Shown one piece after another: positions 1 through 9,304 of a DNA stretch of 64,000 nt; the first letter of the stretch is position 1, and each line of letters begins with the position of its first letter. The translations under genes were made by a program, and so were the position numbers. The notes beneath the pieces were generated by a model, which worked only from the letters and a program-made list of their open reading frames with translations, was not told where the DNA came from and made no database searches. The stretch lies in assembly GCA_002419365.1 (NCBI GenBank), contig DIGA01000067.1, forward strand, positions 1-64,000, read 5' to 3'. Source of the stretch: Mageeibacillus sp. UBA5734 (lineage in GTDB: Bacteria; Bacillota; Clostridia; Saccharofermentanales; UBA5734).

Positions 1-1003
1 TGATCGAAAAGCGCACTTCTTCGATCGCCGGTACGCCGCCCTTGGCCACATACGAGGGGTGGATCTTGCGGGTAAATGGCAAGGCGAACACCTGGTCCAG
101 CTCCGGGGTCGACAGAGGGGGCTGGGGTGGATTCTGGACCAGGTAGCGGTCACTGTGGCGCTGGACTAGGGTTTTGCCATCGACCGGAGCCTGTTCGTGG
201 TATTGCAACCGGAAAGCTGCGGCATAGAGCCATTTGTCCTGGCTGACTTCGTTGAAGCCTGGCAGCAGGATGTAGGCCGCATTTTCCGGAAAAGGACGCT
301 GCAGCAATATTTTCCGGTTCTGGCCCAGGCCGGCAAACGAAAATCCGGATCCGGCTTCGATAAAATCCCTCAAATCGGACGGCAGGCGATCTGGCCGGGC
401 CAGCACACAGGTGCCGGCGATTTTATTGATCTTGTGAATCGGCACGCCTTTTTCCAATAATCGGGCGATCTGGAGAATGGCGCGTTCACCCATGCCGTAA
501 ACCAGAAGATCTGCCTGGGTATCCTGCAGGATGGTGCGGCGAACGGTATGGTCCCAGTAATCGTAATGGGCAAACCGTCTCAGGCTGGCTTCGACGCCGC
601 CGATGATCAGCGGGATATCCCCAAGCTGGTCACGCACCAGGTTGCAGTAGCGGATCAGGGCCCGGTCAGGCCTTAAGCCCCCCTGGCCGCCGGGAGCATA
701 CCGATCATCCGAGCGCGGTTTCCTGGCCGCTGTGTAATTGTTGACCATCGAGTCAACGACACCAGAGGAAACCAGGGTGGCCAGGCGGGGCTTGCCAAAA
801 GTCAACAGAGCCTGGGGATCGCCGAGCACAGGCTGGGCAATGATGCCGATCCGGAAGCCCTCCTGCTCGAGCAGGCGGGCGATCAGCGCAGCACCAAAGC
901 TGGGATGGTCTACATAGGCATCGCCAGTGATAAACAGAAAATCGATTTCATCCCAGCCACGCTCGAGCATGTCTGGCCGGGTCAAAGGGATCAGGGGGGT
1001 CAT
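1..1003 (-). CDS. ygiQ: YgiQ-family radical SAM protein (N-terminal part, cut by window edge)
   Basis: About 334 residues read without a stop from an ATG at 1003 to the window edge. The N-terminus ([20 protein letters not shown], then [20 protein letters not shown]) and the later stretch ending [10 protein letters not shown] are characteristic of the YgiQ family (UPF0313), whose radical SAM CxxxCxxC cluster follows just after this point and so lies outside the window. The function of the family is not established. The ATG overlaps the TGA of ftsK (ATGA), so translation is probably coupled, and this is the last visible gene of the proC operon. Family assignment rests on recognised N-terminal motifs; the catalytic cysteines cannot be seen here. 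Confidence 0.85.
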   Translation of the reverse strand, partial: MTPLIPLTRPDMLERGWDEIDFLFITGDAYVDHPSFGAALIARLLEQEGFRIGIIAQPVLGDPQALLTFGKPRLATLVSSGVVDSMVNNYTAARKPRSDDRYAPGGQGGLRPDRALIRYCNLVRDQLGDIPLIIGGVEASLRRFAHYDYWDHTVRRTILQDTQADLLVYGMGERAILQIARLLEKGVPIHKINKIAGTCVLARPDRLPSDLRDFIEAGSGFSFAGLGQNRKILLQRPFPENAAYILLPGFNEVSQDKWLYAAAFRLQYHEQAPVDGKTLVQRHSDRYLVQNPPQPPLSTPELDQVFALPFTRKIHPSYVAKGGVPAIEEVRFSI

Positions 1004-3750
1004 ATCAAGTCCTCGTCAGACGCAACGGTCTGAGCTTTCATTTGCATTTCCATCAGCTGGTTCAGGGTGATCAAGACTTTTCTTGGCTTGCTGCCTTCAA
1101 AACCGCCAATATAGCCGAGTTCGTGCATGCGGTCGATCAGCCGGGCGGCACGGGGGTAGCCGACGGTCATCCGGCGTTGCAACAGGGAAACGGAGGCGTA
1201 TCCAGTTTCGACGCAGATCTGCAGGGCTTGGGGCAGGAGCTCGTCGCTGTCCCCTTCGTCCTTGTCTTTGTCTTTATCTTTGCGTCCGTTCGAGACAGCG
1301 GCTGTCGAGATGGCGTCGGCAACTTTCTGGTCATAACTCGACTGGTGCAGGCTCTTGATGTGGCCAATGATCCGTTCGACTTCTGCATCGGTGATGAAGG
1401 CACCCTGGCCGCGGATCGGTTTGGCTGCACTTTGCGGATAATAGAGCATGTCACCCTTGCCCAGGAGCTTTTCCGCCCCGGCCATGTCCAGAATCGTCCG
1501 GGAGTCGACTTGCGACGCGACCGCAAAAGCGATGCGCGACGGAATGTTGGCCTTGATGACGCCGGTGATGACATCGACCGAAGGCCGCTGGGTGGCGATG
1601 ATCAGGTGGATGCCAGCCGCCCGGGCCATGGCCGTCAGGCGGGCGATAGCGTCTTCGACCTCGGTCGGAGTTGTCGCCATCAGGTCGGACAATTCATCGA
1701 TGACCAGGAGGATCAGGGGCAACTTCTCCTCTTCCTCCTCGTCACCTTCCAGGCCAAATCCAACCGAAGCATTATAAGAGCTGATGTCACGCACCGATTT
1801 TTCGGCAAACAAGCTGTAGCGGCGGACCATTTCATTAACCGCCCATTGCAGGGTGCCAGCGGCCTTTTTCGGATCGGTCACGACCGGATGGATCAGATGC
1901 GGGATACCGTTGTATATGTTCAGTTCGACGACCTTGGGGTCGATCATCAGCATTTTGACTTCATCCGGCGACGCTTTGAACAGAATGCTCATCAGGATCG
2001 AATTGATGCAGACCGATTTACCGGATCCTGTGGCACCAGCGATCAGCATGTGCGGCATGCGCGTCAAGTCGCACAGCAACGGATTACCCTGGATATCGCG
2101 GCCGATCGCTGCCGTCAGCGGCGATTTAGCCTCATGGAACTCACGCGAATCGATCAAGCTGCGGAGGAGCACCGGCATGGTTTCCTTGTTGGGGATTTCG
2201 ATGCCGATCGCAGCTTTGCCCGGGATTGGAGCTTCAATGCGCACACCCATGGCCGCCAGGTTAAGAGCGATGTCATCCGCCAGATTGACAATCTTGCTGA
2301 CCTTGACGCCGGGACCAGGTGACAATTCGAACCGGGTGATCGTCGGTCCGGTCGTGAAGTTGATGACTTTGGCTGTGACTCCAAAGCTCTCCAGCGTTTT
2401 TTCCAGCTTGTGACCCAAAGCCTGAATCGAGTGTTGCGTGTTGTTAATAGCCTGCTTCAAATGATCTTCGCGCAACAACGTAAGCGGCGGCGGTTCATAG
2501 GGCACGACCAGACGCAGCTGGCCATCCGGTCCGACAGCAGCCTGGCGTTTGACCGGGGCATGGACTTGGGGAATCACCGGTGCTTCCGGGTTTGTCCGAT
2601 CCGTCCAGTGAGACCGGTCCAGTGCTGGTTCAACTTGCTTGGGTGCTTCTGGTATTTTGAATCCAGGCGTTACTTGTACCGTTTCAGTGTTCGCTGGTGT
2701 CGGCAGAGGCGCCAGTGGTGCAGGCTGTACAGATTGAGGCTGCTCTGGCTGGATCGCTTTCGCAGCAGGGTCGTTTTCGGCTGGCGAAATCGTCAGGAAG
2801 CCATTTTTATCCTTTTGGATCGTGAAGGGCAATTTGGCTTCCGTCACAAACTGGGCGACTTTGGCTTCATCTTCCGAAAAACCAGCGAAAGCAGCAGCTG
2901 CAGAACCGACTGTATTGGTAAAACCTCCCGCAGCTGGATTTTCCAGGTGGCTTTCCTCAGCGGATCTGGCAGCGGTGCGCCGTTGCCAGAAATCCTGCCA
3001 GCCCTGCAGCAGTGAACGTCGTGTTTCTTCAGATGTCCGGGGCGAAAGTTCGATGTTGTATGAATCTTTTGCGCGCACAGGGTGGATCTGGTCCAGATCC
3101 TCACGCACCCGGGCCTGGTCAAGTCCCTGGCGGATCGCCTGGTCCATTTTGGTGCCAGTCCGTTTGATCACATCTGCCGTTGACTGGGCTGTCTGGGTGT
3201 AGGACACATTGAAGATCAGGACCACGAAGGCCATGACCAAGGCTATGGTCAGAATCAGGGCACCGACAGGACCGGCAATTGCGAGCATGGACTGGGCCAG
3301 GATGCCGCTGGCAAGTCCGCCGGTCAGGACCAGACCTTCACCAGCCAGTGAAGCATCGATCCCGGAGTGCCACAATTCAGCCAACGCTTTTAATGCGCTG
3401 GTCTCGCCTTCACCCGTGGCAAAACGACCTTGCAGCACCAGCTGGTCAACCGTCACCAGATGCAGGACGGCTGTCACTGCCAGGACCAAACCAACCACAA
3501 AGGTCATCCGGTAATTAGCCTTGCGCTGGTTTTTGCCCAGCAGGAATTCGATTGCAAAAAACAACAACAGCGGCGGCAGCAAATACGCTGCTACACCAAA
3601 TAAACCGTGGCCCAGATCATACAGCAAATGACCCAGCCAGCCAGTCTTGGCAGCAGGCCAGTAATAGGCAGCTCCAAATAGGACCGCTACTGCCAGAAGT
3701 ACAACCGCTGTGACTTCCTTGTGATGATTGACCGGTTTCCGGTTGGCCAA
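1000..3750 (-). CDS. ftsK: DNA translocase FtsK/SpoIIIE
   Basis: This 916-residue membrane-anchored DNA pump clears chromosome ends through the division or sporulation septum. Four hydrophobic segments lie in roughly the first 200 residues, followed by a Pro/Gln/Glu-rich linker (about 300-400) and the RecA-like motor. The motor has Walker A (AGATGSGKS) and Walker B ([11 protein letters not shown]), preceded by an acidic run. A C-terminal winged-helix gamma domain ([20 protein letters not shown]) would read KOPS/SRS-like sequences. The start is TTG at 3750, with AAGGAG about 9 nt upstream, 3 nt after the Nudix stop; no better ATG is nearby. It belongs to the proC-rnhA-nudix-ftsK-ygiQ array. 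Confidence 0.95.
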   Translation of the reverse strand: MANRKPVNHHKEVTAVVLLAVAVLFGAAYYWPAAKTGWLGHLLYDLGHGLFGVAAYLLPPLLLFFAIEFLLGKNQRKANYRMTFVVGLVLAVTAVLHLVTVDQLVLQGRFATGEGETSALKALAELWHSGIDASLAGEGLVLTGGLASGILAQSMLAIAGPVGALILTIALVMAFVVLIFNVSYTQTAQSTADVIKRTGTKMDQAIRQGLDQARVREDLDQIHPVRAKDSYNIELSPRTSEETRRSLLQGWQDFWQRRTAARSAEESHLENPAAGGFTNTVGSAAAAFAGFSEDEAKVAQFVTEAKLPFTIQKDKNGFLTISPAENDPAAKAIQPEQPQSVQPAPLAPLPTPANTETVQVTPGFKIPEAPKQVEPALDRSHWTDRTNPEAPVIPQVHAPVKRQAAVGPDGQLRLVVPYEPPPLTLLREDHLKQAINNTQHSIQALGHKLEKTLESFGVTAKVINFTTGPTITRFELSPGPGVKVSKIVNLADDIALNLAAMGVRIEAPIPGKAAIGIEIPNKETMPVLLRSLIDSREFHEAKSPLTAAIGRDIQGNPLLCDLTRMPHMLIAGATGSGKSVCINSILMSILFKASPDEVKMLMIDPKVVELNIYNGIPHLIHPVVTDPKKAAGTLQWAVNEMVRRYSLFAEKSVRDISSYNASVGFGLEGDEEEEEKLPLILLVIDELSDLMATTPTEVEDAIARLTAMARAAGIHLIIATQRPSVDVITGVIKANIPSRIAFAVASQVDSRTILDMAGAEKLLGKGDMLYYPQSAAKPIRGQGAFITDAEVERIIGHIKSLHQSSYDQKVADAISTAAVSNGRKDKDKDKDEGDSDELLPQALQICVETGYASVSLLQRRMTVGYPRAARLIDRMHELGYIGGFEGSKPRKVLITLNQLMEMQMKAQTVASDEDLI

Positions 3751-3753
3751 GGA

Positions 3754-4317
3754 TCAGGTCTCCTTCCGTTGCATAAGGACACGCTGGGCCCTTAAAAGGC
3801 CTACGACTGTCTTGGCATCACGGATCTCGCCCCGGTCCACCATGTCCAGGGCTTCGGCGAGAGGGTAAGGATGGACACTCAGGAATTCCCCGTCATCGAG
3901 ATTGCTCTGACCGTAGGCCAGTCCAGTCGCCAAATAAATGGAAAGGGTTTCACTGCAATAGCCTGGCGAGGGGTAGACGGTAGCCAGCCACTCGATGGAC
4001 TGGGCAGTCATGCCGGTTTCCTCTGTCAGCTCTCGTGTGGCGCAGGCCAGGGGATCTTCTCCTGGTTCCAGTTTTCCCGCCGGCAATTCCAGCAGTTCCA
4101 TGTCATACGGTTTGCGAAATTGACGGACCAGATAGACATGCTCCTGGTCGTCGATGGCGACCACACAGGCTCCACCGGAATGGCGCACGATTTCTCGTTT
4201 AGCCAGGCGGCCATCGGGCAGGCGGACCTCATGAACCTCGACCTGGAAAACCCGGCCGGTGAATTTCTGGTCCATACCTGTTGTCTCTTCGTGGAAATTT
4301 TGTTCGAAATCAGGCAT
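3754..4317 (-). CDS. Nudix hydrolase, ADP-ribose pyrophosphatase type
   Basis: This 187-residue protein probably hydrolyses ADP-ribose to AMP and ribose 5-phosphate. The Nudix box is complete: G81 x5 E87 x7 REL x EE x G (GKLEPGEDPLACATRELTEE). The upstream RQFRKPYDMELLELPAG and downstream YPSPGYCSETLSIYLA segments fit the ADP-ribose pyrophosphatase branch. The frame is open much further upstream, but that extension only shadows rnhA. The ATG at 4317 has AGAGGA 7-8 nt upstream and starts the conserved region. It overlaps the end of rnhA by 8 nt and ends 3 nt before ftsK. Substrate is inferred from family resemblance. Confidence 0.88.
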   Translation of the reverse strand: MPDFEQNFHEETTGMDQKFTGRVFQVEVHEVRLPDGRLAKREIVRHSGGACVVAIDDQEHVYLVRQFRKPYDMELLELPAGKLEPGEDPLACATRELTEETGMTAQSIEWLATVYPSPGYCSETLSIYLATGLAYGQSNLDDGEFLSVHPYPLAEALDMVDRGEIRDAKTVVGLLRAQRVLMQRKET

Positions 4318-4759
4318 TGTTGGTTCCTCTGTTTTTAATCTCAGCAACGGCCAGTTTATCGCAGCGATTGTTGTAGACATTGTCCGAATGGCCCTTGACC
4401 TTGATCCATTCAACCGTGTGCGGTTGGGCTGCATCGAGCAGGGCCCGCCAGAGATCCGGGTTGCTGACTGGATCATTGGCCGCATTGCGCCAGCCATTTC
4501 TTTGCCAGTTCCTGATCCAGCCCTGGTTGAAGGCAGAGACCAGATAGGCACTGTCGCTGTACAGTCTGACTTGGCAAGGCTTGTTCAGTTTTTTCAAAGC
4601 CTCGATGGCTGCTGTCAGTTCCATCCGGTTATTGGTGGTGGCCGCTTCCCCCCCGGATATTTCCTTTTCGACTCCCCCGGCGATCAGGATCGCTGCCCAG
4701 CCGCCGGGTCCAGGATTGCCGGAGCAGGCACCATCGGTGTAGATCTCAACCTGCGGCAT
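4310..4759 (-). CDS. rnhA: Ribonuclease HI
   Basis: This 149-residue enzyme cleaves the RNA strand of RNA-DNA hybrids. All four catalytic carboxylates of the family are present: D9 (YTDGACSGNPGPGG), E47 (NRMELTA), D69 (LYSDSAYL) and D134 (CDKLAVAE). Length matches the stand-alone bacterial enzyme. I place the start at the ATG at 4759. A TTG two codons upstream (4765), overlapping the proC stop as TTGA, is equally possible and has the better spacing to a GGGGA motif. It is the second gene of the proC operon. Confidence 0.92.
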   Translation of the reverse strand: MPQVEIYTDGACSGNPGPGGWAAILIAGGVEKEISGGEAATTNNRMELTAAIEALKKLNKPCQVRLYSDSAYLVSAFNQGWIRNWQRNGWRNAANDPVSNPDLWRALLDAAQPHTVEWIKVKGHSDNVYNNRCDKLAVAEIKNRGTNNA

Positions 4760-4761
4760 GC

Positions 4762-5571
4762 TCAAGCTTTCGGTCCCCGGCCCAGTTCACGTGAACGCTC
4801 GGTCGCGGCGGTGACCGCCTCGATCAGACTCGAACGCAGGCCGTTTTTCTCCAGGGTCGCAACCGCTTCGATCGTGGTACCACCCGGAGAACAGACCTGG
4901 TCCTTGAGCACCCCTGGATGCTTGCCCGTAGCCAGCACCAGCTTGGCTGAGCCATAGACCGTCTGGGCAGCCATTTGCAGGGCCATGTCGCGCGGCAAAC
5001 CCATGCGCACACCACCATCGGCCAGCGCTTCGATCATCAGCATGACGTAGGCGGGTCCGCTGCCAGACAGGCCTGTCACCGCGTCCATCGCTGTTTCCGG
5101 CACTTTGAAGACGAGACCACTGGATTCTAAAAGATTCATGGTCCAGGCTTGCAGTTCTTCACTGGCCTGGTCGAAACAGGCTGCGCTGACGCCGCTGTGG
5201 ACCATGGCCGGCGTATTCGGCATAACCCTGGCCAGGGCGACGGATGGGCCAGCCCAGCTGCGCAGCTGAGTCAGTGTGACGCCGGCAGCGATCGATATGA
5301 GGAGTGCGTCTGCCCTCAAGTCCCCAGCCAGATCCTCCAGAACGATTTTCATGACTTGTGGTTTGACAGCCAGAAGCACCGCATCTGCGGCGTTTACGGC
5401 TTCCCGGCCGGAAAGAGCCACCTCACAGCCAAATGTCTCAGCCAATGCCTGGGCCTTTTCGGCCTGGGCATCATACAAAACAACCGAATCGGCAGGAATG
5501 GCCGCCTGGCTGATCATGGCATGGACCAAGGCCTGGCCCATCTGTCCGGTACCGATGACTGCTAATTTCAT
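4762..5571 (-). CDS. proC: Pyrroline-5-carboxylate reductase
   Basis: This 269-residue enzyme catalyses the last step of proline synthesis, reducing pyrroline-5-carboxylate with NAD(P)H. The N-terminal Rossmann motif (AVIGTGQMGQAL) and the C-terminal family signature (VTGLSGSGPAYVMLMIEA, then KDQVCSPGGTTIEAVATLE) are intact. The ATG at 5571 has AGGAGG 8 nt upstream. It is the first gene of a five-gene minus-strand operon; a promoter is visible at 5634-5663. The downstream rnhA start lies at or before its stop codon. Confidence 0.95.
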   Translation of the reverse strand: MKLAVIGTGQMGQALVHAMISQAAIPADSVVLYDAQAEKAQALAETFGCEVALSGREAVNAADAVLLAVKPQVMKIVLEDLAGDLRADALLISIAAGVTLTQLRSWAGPSVALARVMPNTPAMVHSGVSAACFDQASEELQAWTMNLLESSGLVFKVPETAMDAVTGLSGSGPAYVMLMIEALADGGVRMGLPRDMALQMAAQTVYGSAKLVLATGKHPGVLKDQVCSPGGTTIEAVATLEKNGLRSSLIEAVTAATERSRELGRGPKA

Positions 5572-5633
5572 AGGAGATCCTCCTGTTTTTTGACATCACA
5601 TCAAGACCCGCTTTTGTGAGCGGTAACAGCCAA

Positions 5634-5663
5634 ATGATACCATTCATCCACATGGAGTGGCAA
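5634..5663 (-). promoter_or_regulatory. Predicted sigma-A promoter of the proC operon
   Basis: On the minus strand, a -35 box TTGCCA (5658-5663) is separated by 18 bp from a -10 box TATCAT (5634-5639). It is about 60 bp upstream of the proC start, with nothing else to drive the operon nearby. Confidence 0.55.
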
Positions 5664-5853
5664 TAAAGACCCTATGCCATCGAACGGGCAGCGACCCGCA
5701 AAATTGTGCATCTCGGAGTCCCTGAATTGGCTCTTGATCTAATTCCGTGAAAAGTGGTGCAGAAATATGGTATGTGACCACCCTTCGCGCGACCCACTTG
5801 TTTTTTAATAAACATTTCACGGTAATAAGCAAAGAACTCCTGATTTTTCCAGA
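5664..5853. other. Intergenic DNA between proC promoter and tRNA-Trp promoter
   Basis: About 190 bp with no gene I can support. Short open frames exist on both strands, but none has a ribosome binding site, and the longest (minus strand, 5644-5931) runs antisense through the tRNA-Trp gene. One AT-rich plus-strand stretch (5745-5855) could be the decayed 3' end of an older gene, but I do not recognise it. Confidence 0.4.
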
Positions 5854-5882
5854 TTGACAGCATCCGGCGGCAATGCTATGAT
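5854..5882 (+). promoter_or_regulatory. Predicted sigma-A promoter of tRNA-Trp
   Basis: A perfect -35 TTGACA (5854-5859), a 17-bp spacer and a -10 TATGAT (5877-5882) end 13 bp before the first base of tRNA-Trp, the spacing expected for a tRNA promoter. Confidence 0.8.
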
Positions 5883-5895
5883 TGTCTTCGCGCTT

Positions 5896-5970
5896 AGGGG
5901 AGTGGCTCAACGGTAGAGCAGCGGTCTCCAAAACCGCGGGTTGCGTGTTCGAATCGCGTCTCCCCTGCCA
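5896..5970 (+). tRNA. tRNA-Trp (anticodon CCA)
   Basis: A complete cloverleaf: acceptor stem AGGGGAG (5896-5902) pairs with CTCCCCT (5960-5966). D arm, TTC-loop arm and a 5-bp anticodon stem (GCGGT/ACCGC) enclose loop CTCCAAA with anticodon CCA at 5928-5930. The G discriminator fits bacterial tRNA-Trp, and the CCA end is encoded (5968-5970). From 5926 onward its sequence is repeated exactly at 13145-13192, so the 3' part lies inside the attachment repeat of the adjoining island. The gene remains intact. Confidence 0.97.
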
Positions 5971-5973
5971 AGT
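5926..5973 (+). repeat. 48-bp direct repeat, left attachment site (attL-like)
   Basis: This segment spans the tRNA-Trp anticodon loop, TTC arm, acceptor 3' strand, CCA and three following bases. It is identical base for base to 13145-13192. The flanking bases differ on both sides (T versus A before, A versus G after). Integration into the 3' part of a tRNA gene, restoring it with an element-borne copy, is the hallmark of tyrosine-recombinase elements. Confidence 0.9.
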
Positions 5974-5976
5974 ATA

Positions 5977-6015
5977 AAACCCGGAAATGCCTGCGGCTGT
6001 AGGCTCTCCGGGTTT
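5977..6015 (+). terminator. Rho-independent terminator after tRNA-Trp
   Basis: AAACCCGGA (5977-5985) pairs with TCCGGGTTT (6007-6015), with an inner GCCT/AGGC stem, followed by TTATTTT. It lies on the island side of the repeat, so it travels with the element. Confidence 0.8.
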
Positions 6016-6060
6016 TTATTTTAATCATATATCTATTAATCGGTATATCAATATGCACTT

Positions 6061-6100
6061 TAGTGGCCATTTGGTGGCCATTTACTATTACAACAGAGCA
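6061..6100 (+). repeat. Left-end copies of putative recombinase arm-type repeats
   Basis: Tandem TAGTGGCCATT / TGGTGGCCATT (6061-6083), then ATTACAACAGAGCA (6087-6100). Near-identical units recur in the same orientation at the other island end (13008-13029 and 13087-13100). Such short terminal repeats are typical arm-binding sites of tyrosine integrases; that role is inferred. Confidence 0.5.
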
Positions 6101-6319
6101 TGATAGATGAAGTCATCCTGCGGTTTTGATCATAATGGAGCAATACGAAATATATCACTACGAATGCTCCTGTTTCTTAATATTACCGGCATTGAATCCT
6201 CCATCCGTTGCGGCGGAAACTGTTTCGACGGTTTGAAAAGAGCTGGTTTAGTTATTTACGATCGTGGCTAATCGCATGATGCAAGCAATGCACCAGAATG
6301 CAGCTTATCGATATTTGAA
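6101..6319. other. Non-coding left end of the island
   Basis: About 220 AT-rich bases between the arm-like repeats and the hsdR stop codon. No open frame with a ribosome binding site and no recognisable RNA. A loose inverted repeat (GGAGCA ... TGCTCC, around 6137-6171) is the only structure noticed. Confidence 0.4.
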
Positions 6320-9304
6320 TCAACCGTACTGATTATTTTGATTAAACGTCCGATATACCTCCATCGCCAGCAGATCAATTATCTTACTGCGGAAGTCGTC
6401 CTCGGTCAGGATCCGGGTGTAAAACGCCTGGTTCTTGTCAAATTCCTTGATCACATTTTCCGTGAAGGCGGGTTCGAAGGCCAGCCGGAAGGTCTCGAGC
6501 GGATTGGCGCGTGCTTTCACTTCGAGGCTCTTATCCAGTTTGAGGCTGGTGACGATCTGCTCGACGGCCAGCCGTTCGGTGTCGGCAAACTCGGTGCCGT
6601 ACCGTTGATTGAGCCGGTCGATAATCACACTCAGGGGATCTTTCTCCGGCTGCTGCGGGGGTCCTCCCTCAGCGATATTGATGACGACACCCTCGGATGC
6701 TCCATACTCGCCAGACCGCAATGAGTCCTTATCCAGCTTGTAATACTGCAGGACAACCTTGTCGGTCAGATCAATCGGTTTGGGATCCTCAACTTCGAGC
6801 TTTTTCAGCAGGAAGCGTAGGAAGATCTGCAGGCGATGCAGCTCGGTATCGACAAACGGCGCGACCTGGATGATCAGGTTGTAGAAATTGATGAAGTGAT
6901 TGATCAGGCTTCTGAATTCGATCAGCTCATCACGGGTGAAGTCCTTGGTCCGTTTGACGGCGTTATCGACGCAGTTGTTCATGATGCTCTGGTCCTGAGT
7001 CGTCGGCTGGACCTTGTAAAAGAGATTGGAGAACAGCATGACATCCGCCGGATCGACCACATGCTTGTCGCCGATCACTGCCTGTAGCTTGTAAATGTCG
7101 TTCGGCGAGATGTCCTTGGTCAGCATCGTGGTCCGGTAGAACGGCGCGAAGGATTCCTGGATGTCCTCGATCGTGTTGACGAAATCAAGGACGAAGGTGT
7201 CTTCCTTGCCGGGCATGGTCCGGTTGAGCCGGGACAAGGTCTGAACCGCCTTCACACCGGACAACTTCTTATCCACGTACATGGTATGGAGTTTCGGCTG
7301 GTCAAAACCGGTCTGGTATTTGTTGGCTACGATCAGGATACGATGGTCATCCTTGTCGAATTCCGCAGGTAGCTGAGTCTCGGCCACACCTTTGTTCATC
7401 GATGACTCGCGGTATTCCTTGTCCGTCTCCTTGTCCTTCAAAGAGCCGGAGAAGGCGACCAATGTTTTCAGGTCGGTGTATCCATGTTCCTTGATGTAGG
7501 CATCGAAGGCCAGCTTGTAGCGCACGGCATGCAAACGCGAGGTCGTAATCAGCATCGCCTTAGCCTGGCCACCGATCTTCTTCATCGTGTGACGCCGGAA
7601 ATGCTCGATGATAATCTCCGTCTTCTGGGCGATGTTGTGCGGATGCAGGCTGACGAAGCGGACGATCGACCGGGTGGCCTTAGTCTTGTCAAACTCGGGG
7701 TCGTCCTCGATTTTCTTGTTGACGTTGTAATACATTTTATAAGTCAGGTACTGTTTCAGGACATCGAGGATGAAGCCTTCCTCGATCGCCTGGCGCATGC
7801 TGTAGACATGGAAAGGCCAATACTGACCGGATTCATCCGGTCGGCCAAACAAGCGCAAAGTCGTGCCCTTGGGCGTGGCAGTGAAGGCGAAAAAGCTTAG
7901 CTGGCTGGTGTCGGTGAATTGCTGCAGTTCTTCGTTGATCTTGTCTTCAACGTCCTGCTCCCTGGCCTCTTCCTGGCTGGCGATCTCGGCTGCTTCATCG
8001 AGGGTCAGTGACTCGCGCAGGGCAACCATGCTTTGGCCGGAAGTCGAGGAGTGCGCCTCATCAATGACAATGGCATAGCGCTTGCCCTTGGTCGCGGACA
8101 GGAGCGATAGGATGTAGCGGAACTTCTGGATCGTGCTGATGATGATCTTGGTGCCCTTTTCGATTTCGGCAGCCAATTGAGCTGAATCGGTGTCGATCTT
8201 GGCAACAACACCAACCTTGTGCTCAATCTGGTAGATGGCAGTTTGCAGTTGCTGGTCAAGGACTTTGCGGTCAGTGACGACAATGACGCCGTTGAAGATG
8301 ACCTGGTCGGATGCATCATGGAGTGAGGCCAGGCGATGGGTCAGCCAGGTGATCGTATTTGTCTTCCCGGAACCTGCAGAATGCTGGATCAGGTAGCGCT
8401 GGCCGCAGCCTTCCTGGCGAGTGGCTTGCAGGACGGTGCGTACGGCATCGAGCTGGTGGTAGCGCGGGAAGATGATGCGCTCCTTCTTGCGGATCTCGCC
8501 ATTGGCATTAGTTTCCTCTTTTTGTTCGACATAGGTGAAGTTCTGCAGGATTTCCAACAGCAGATCCTTGGCCAGTACTTGTTCCCAAATGTAGTGAGTC
8601 TTCAGCTTGCCGGGCACATCTGGATTGCCAGCGCTGTCGCCGTTGCCGCGGTTGAATGGCAGGAACGTAGTCTGCGGCCCGCTCAACCGAGTGGTCATAT
8701 ACGCTTCATCGGTGTCCATCGCGAAGTTGACGACCACACGCTGCTTGAACATGAAGAGTTTCTCATTGCCGCTGCGTTCGTTCTTGTATTGGGCGATCGC
8801 GTTGCGCCAAGTTTGGCCGGTGAAGGCATTTTTCAGCTCAAAGGTGATGACTGGCAGGCCATTGAGGAAAATGACCAGGTCGATTCGCTTCTCATCGGAG
8901 TAATTGAGTTCCTCGGTGACTGAGAGGATGTTCTGGCTGTAGAGCAATGCCTGGTCGGGATTCATGCCGGATGCCGGTTTGAAGTAGGCCAGGTCGAGCT
9001 TGATGCCGTAGTCCTTGATACCGTGTTTCAAGACATCGAGGGTACCCCGGCTTCGTAGGTTGATGTCGAGGTTGGCCTGGACTTTGCTGCGGTAATTGTC
9101 CTTATAGATATCTTTCAGCCGGGCTGTTGATTTGCTCTGGGTGGTTTCCAGGAAATCGAACAGGCAGTCGACATTGAGCGCCAGTTCCTTATGATAGGAA
9201 TGATTGGTCGATGCGCGGTAGCCATGCTGCTCAACCAGGTAGGATTTGATCAGGCTCTGGAAGGATCGTTCCTTCAGGATATCCGGGGTGATGGACGTGA
9301 TCAT
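6320..9304 (-). CDS. hsdR: Type I restriction endonuclease subunit R
   Basis: This 994-residue motor/nuclease subunit translocates DNA and cuts unmethylated DNA at a distance. The N-terminal nuclease domain shows the PD-(D/E)xK triad D142 ... E156-L-K158 (RIDLVIFLNGLPVITFELKN). The SF2 helicase motor has Walker A GSGKT (311-315), DEAH (415-418), TATP (motif III) and QTLSRLNR (motif VI). The C-terminal helical part would bind the methylase. Length is normal and no motif is broken, so it looks functional. Its ATG overlaps the hsdS TGA (ATGA), coupling restriction to prior expression of M and S. Confidence 0.95.
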   Translation of the reverse strand: MITSITPDILKERSFQSLIKSYLVEQHGYRASTNHSYHKELALNVDCLFDFLETTQSKSTARLKDIYKDNYRSKVQANLDINLRSRGTLDVLKHGIKDYGIKLDLAYFKPASGMNPDQALLYSQNILSVTEELNYSDEKRIDLVIFLNGLPVITFELKNAFTGQTWRNAIAQYKNERSGNEKLFMFKQRVVVNFAMDTDEAYMTTRLSGPQTTFLPFNRGNGDSAGNPDVPGKLKTHYIWEQVLAKDLLLEILQNFTYVEQKEETNANGEIRKKERIIFPRYHQLDAVRTVLQATRQEGCGQRYLIQHSAGSGKTNTITWLTHRLASLHDASDQVIFNGVIVVTDRKVLDQQLQTAIYQIEHKVGVVAKIDTDSAQLAAEIEKGTKIIISTIQKFRYILSLLSATKGKRYAIVIDEAHSSTSGQSMVALRESLTLDEAAEIASQEEAREQDVEDKINEELQQFTDTSQLSFFAFTATPKGTTLRLFGRPDESGQYWPFHVYSMRQAIEEGFILDVLKQYLTYKMYYNVNKKIEDDPEFDKTKATRSIVRFVSLHPHNIAQKTEIIIEHFRRHTMKKIGGQAKAMLITTSRLHAVRYKLAFDAYIKEHGYTDLKTLVAFSGSLKDKETDKEYRESSMNKGVAETQLPAEFDKDDHRILIVANKYQTGFDQPKLHTMYVDKKLSGVKAVQTLSRLNRTMPGKEDTFVLDFVNTIEDIQESFAPFYRTTMLTKDISPNDIYKLQAVIGDKHVVDPADVMLFSNLFYKVQPTTQDQSIMNNCVDNAVKRTKDFTRDELIEFRSLINHFINFYNLIIQVAPFVDTELHRLQIFLRFLLKKLEVEDPKPIDLTDKVVLQYYKLDKDSLRSGEYGASEGVVINIAEGGPPQQPEKDPLSVIIDRLNQRYGTEFADTERLAVEQIVTSLKLDKSLEVKARANPLETFRLAFEPAFTENVIKEFDKNQAFYTRILTEDDFRSKIIDLLAMEVYRTFNQNNQYG

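Noticed and set aside
1042..2322. 426-codon plus-strand open frame opposite ftsK
   Set aside because: Antisense shadow of a well-conserved gene in GC-rich DNA; no ribosome binding site and no recognisable domain.
5644..5931. 95-codon minus-strand open frame upstream of proC
   Set aside because: It runs antisense through the tRNA-Trp promoter and gene, has no ribosome binding site and resembles nothing known.
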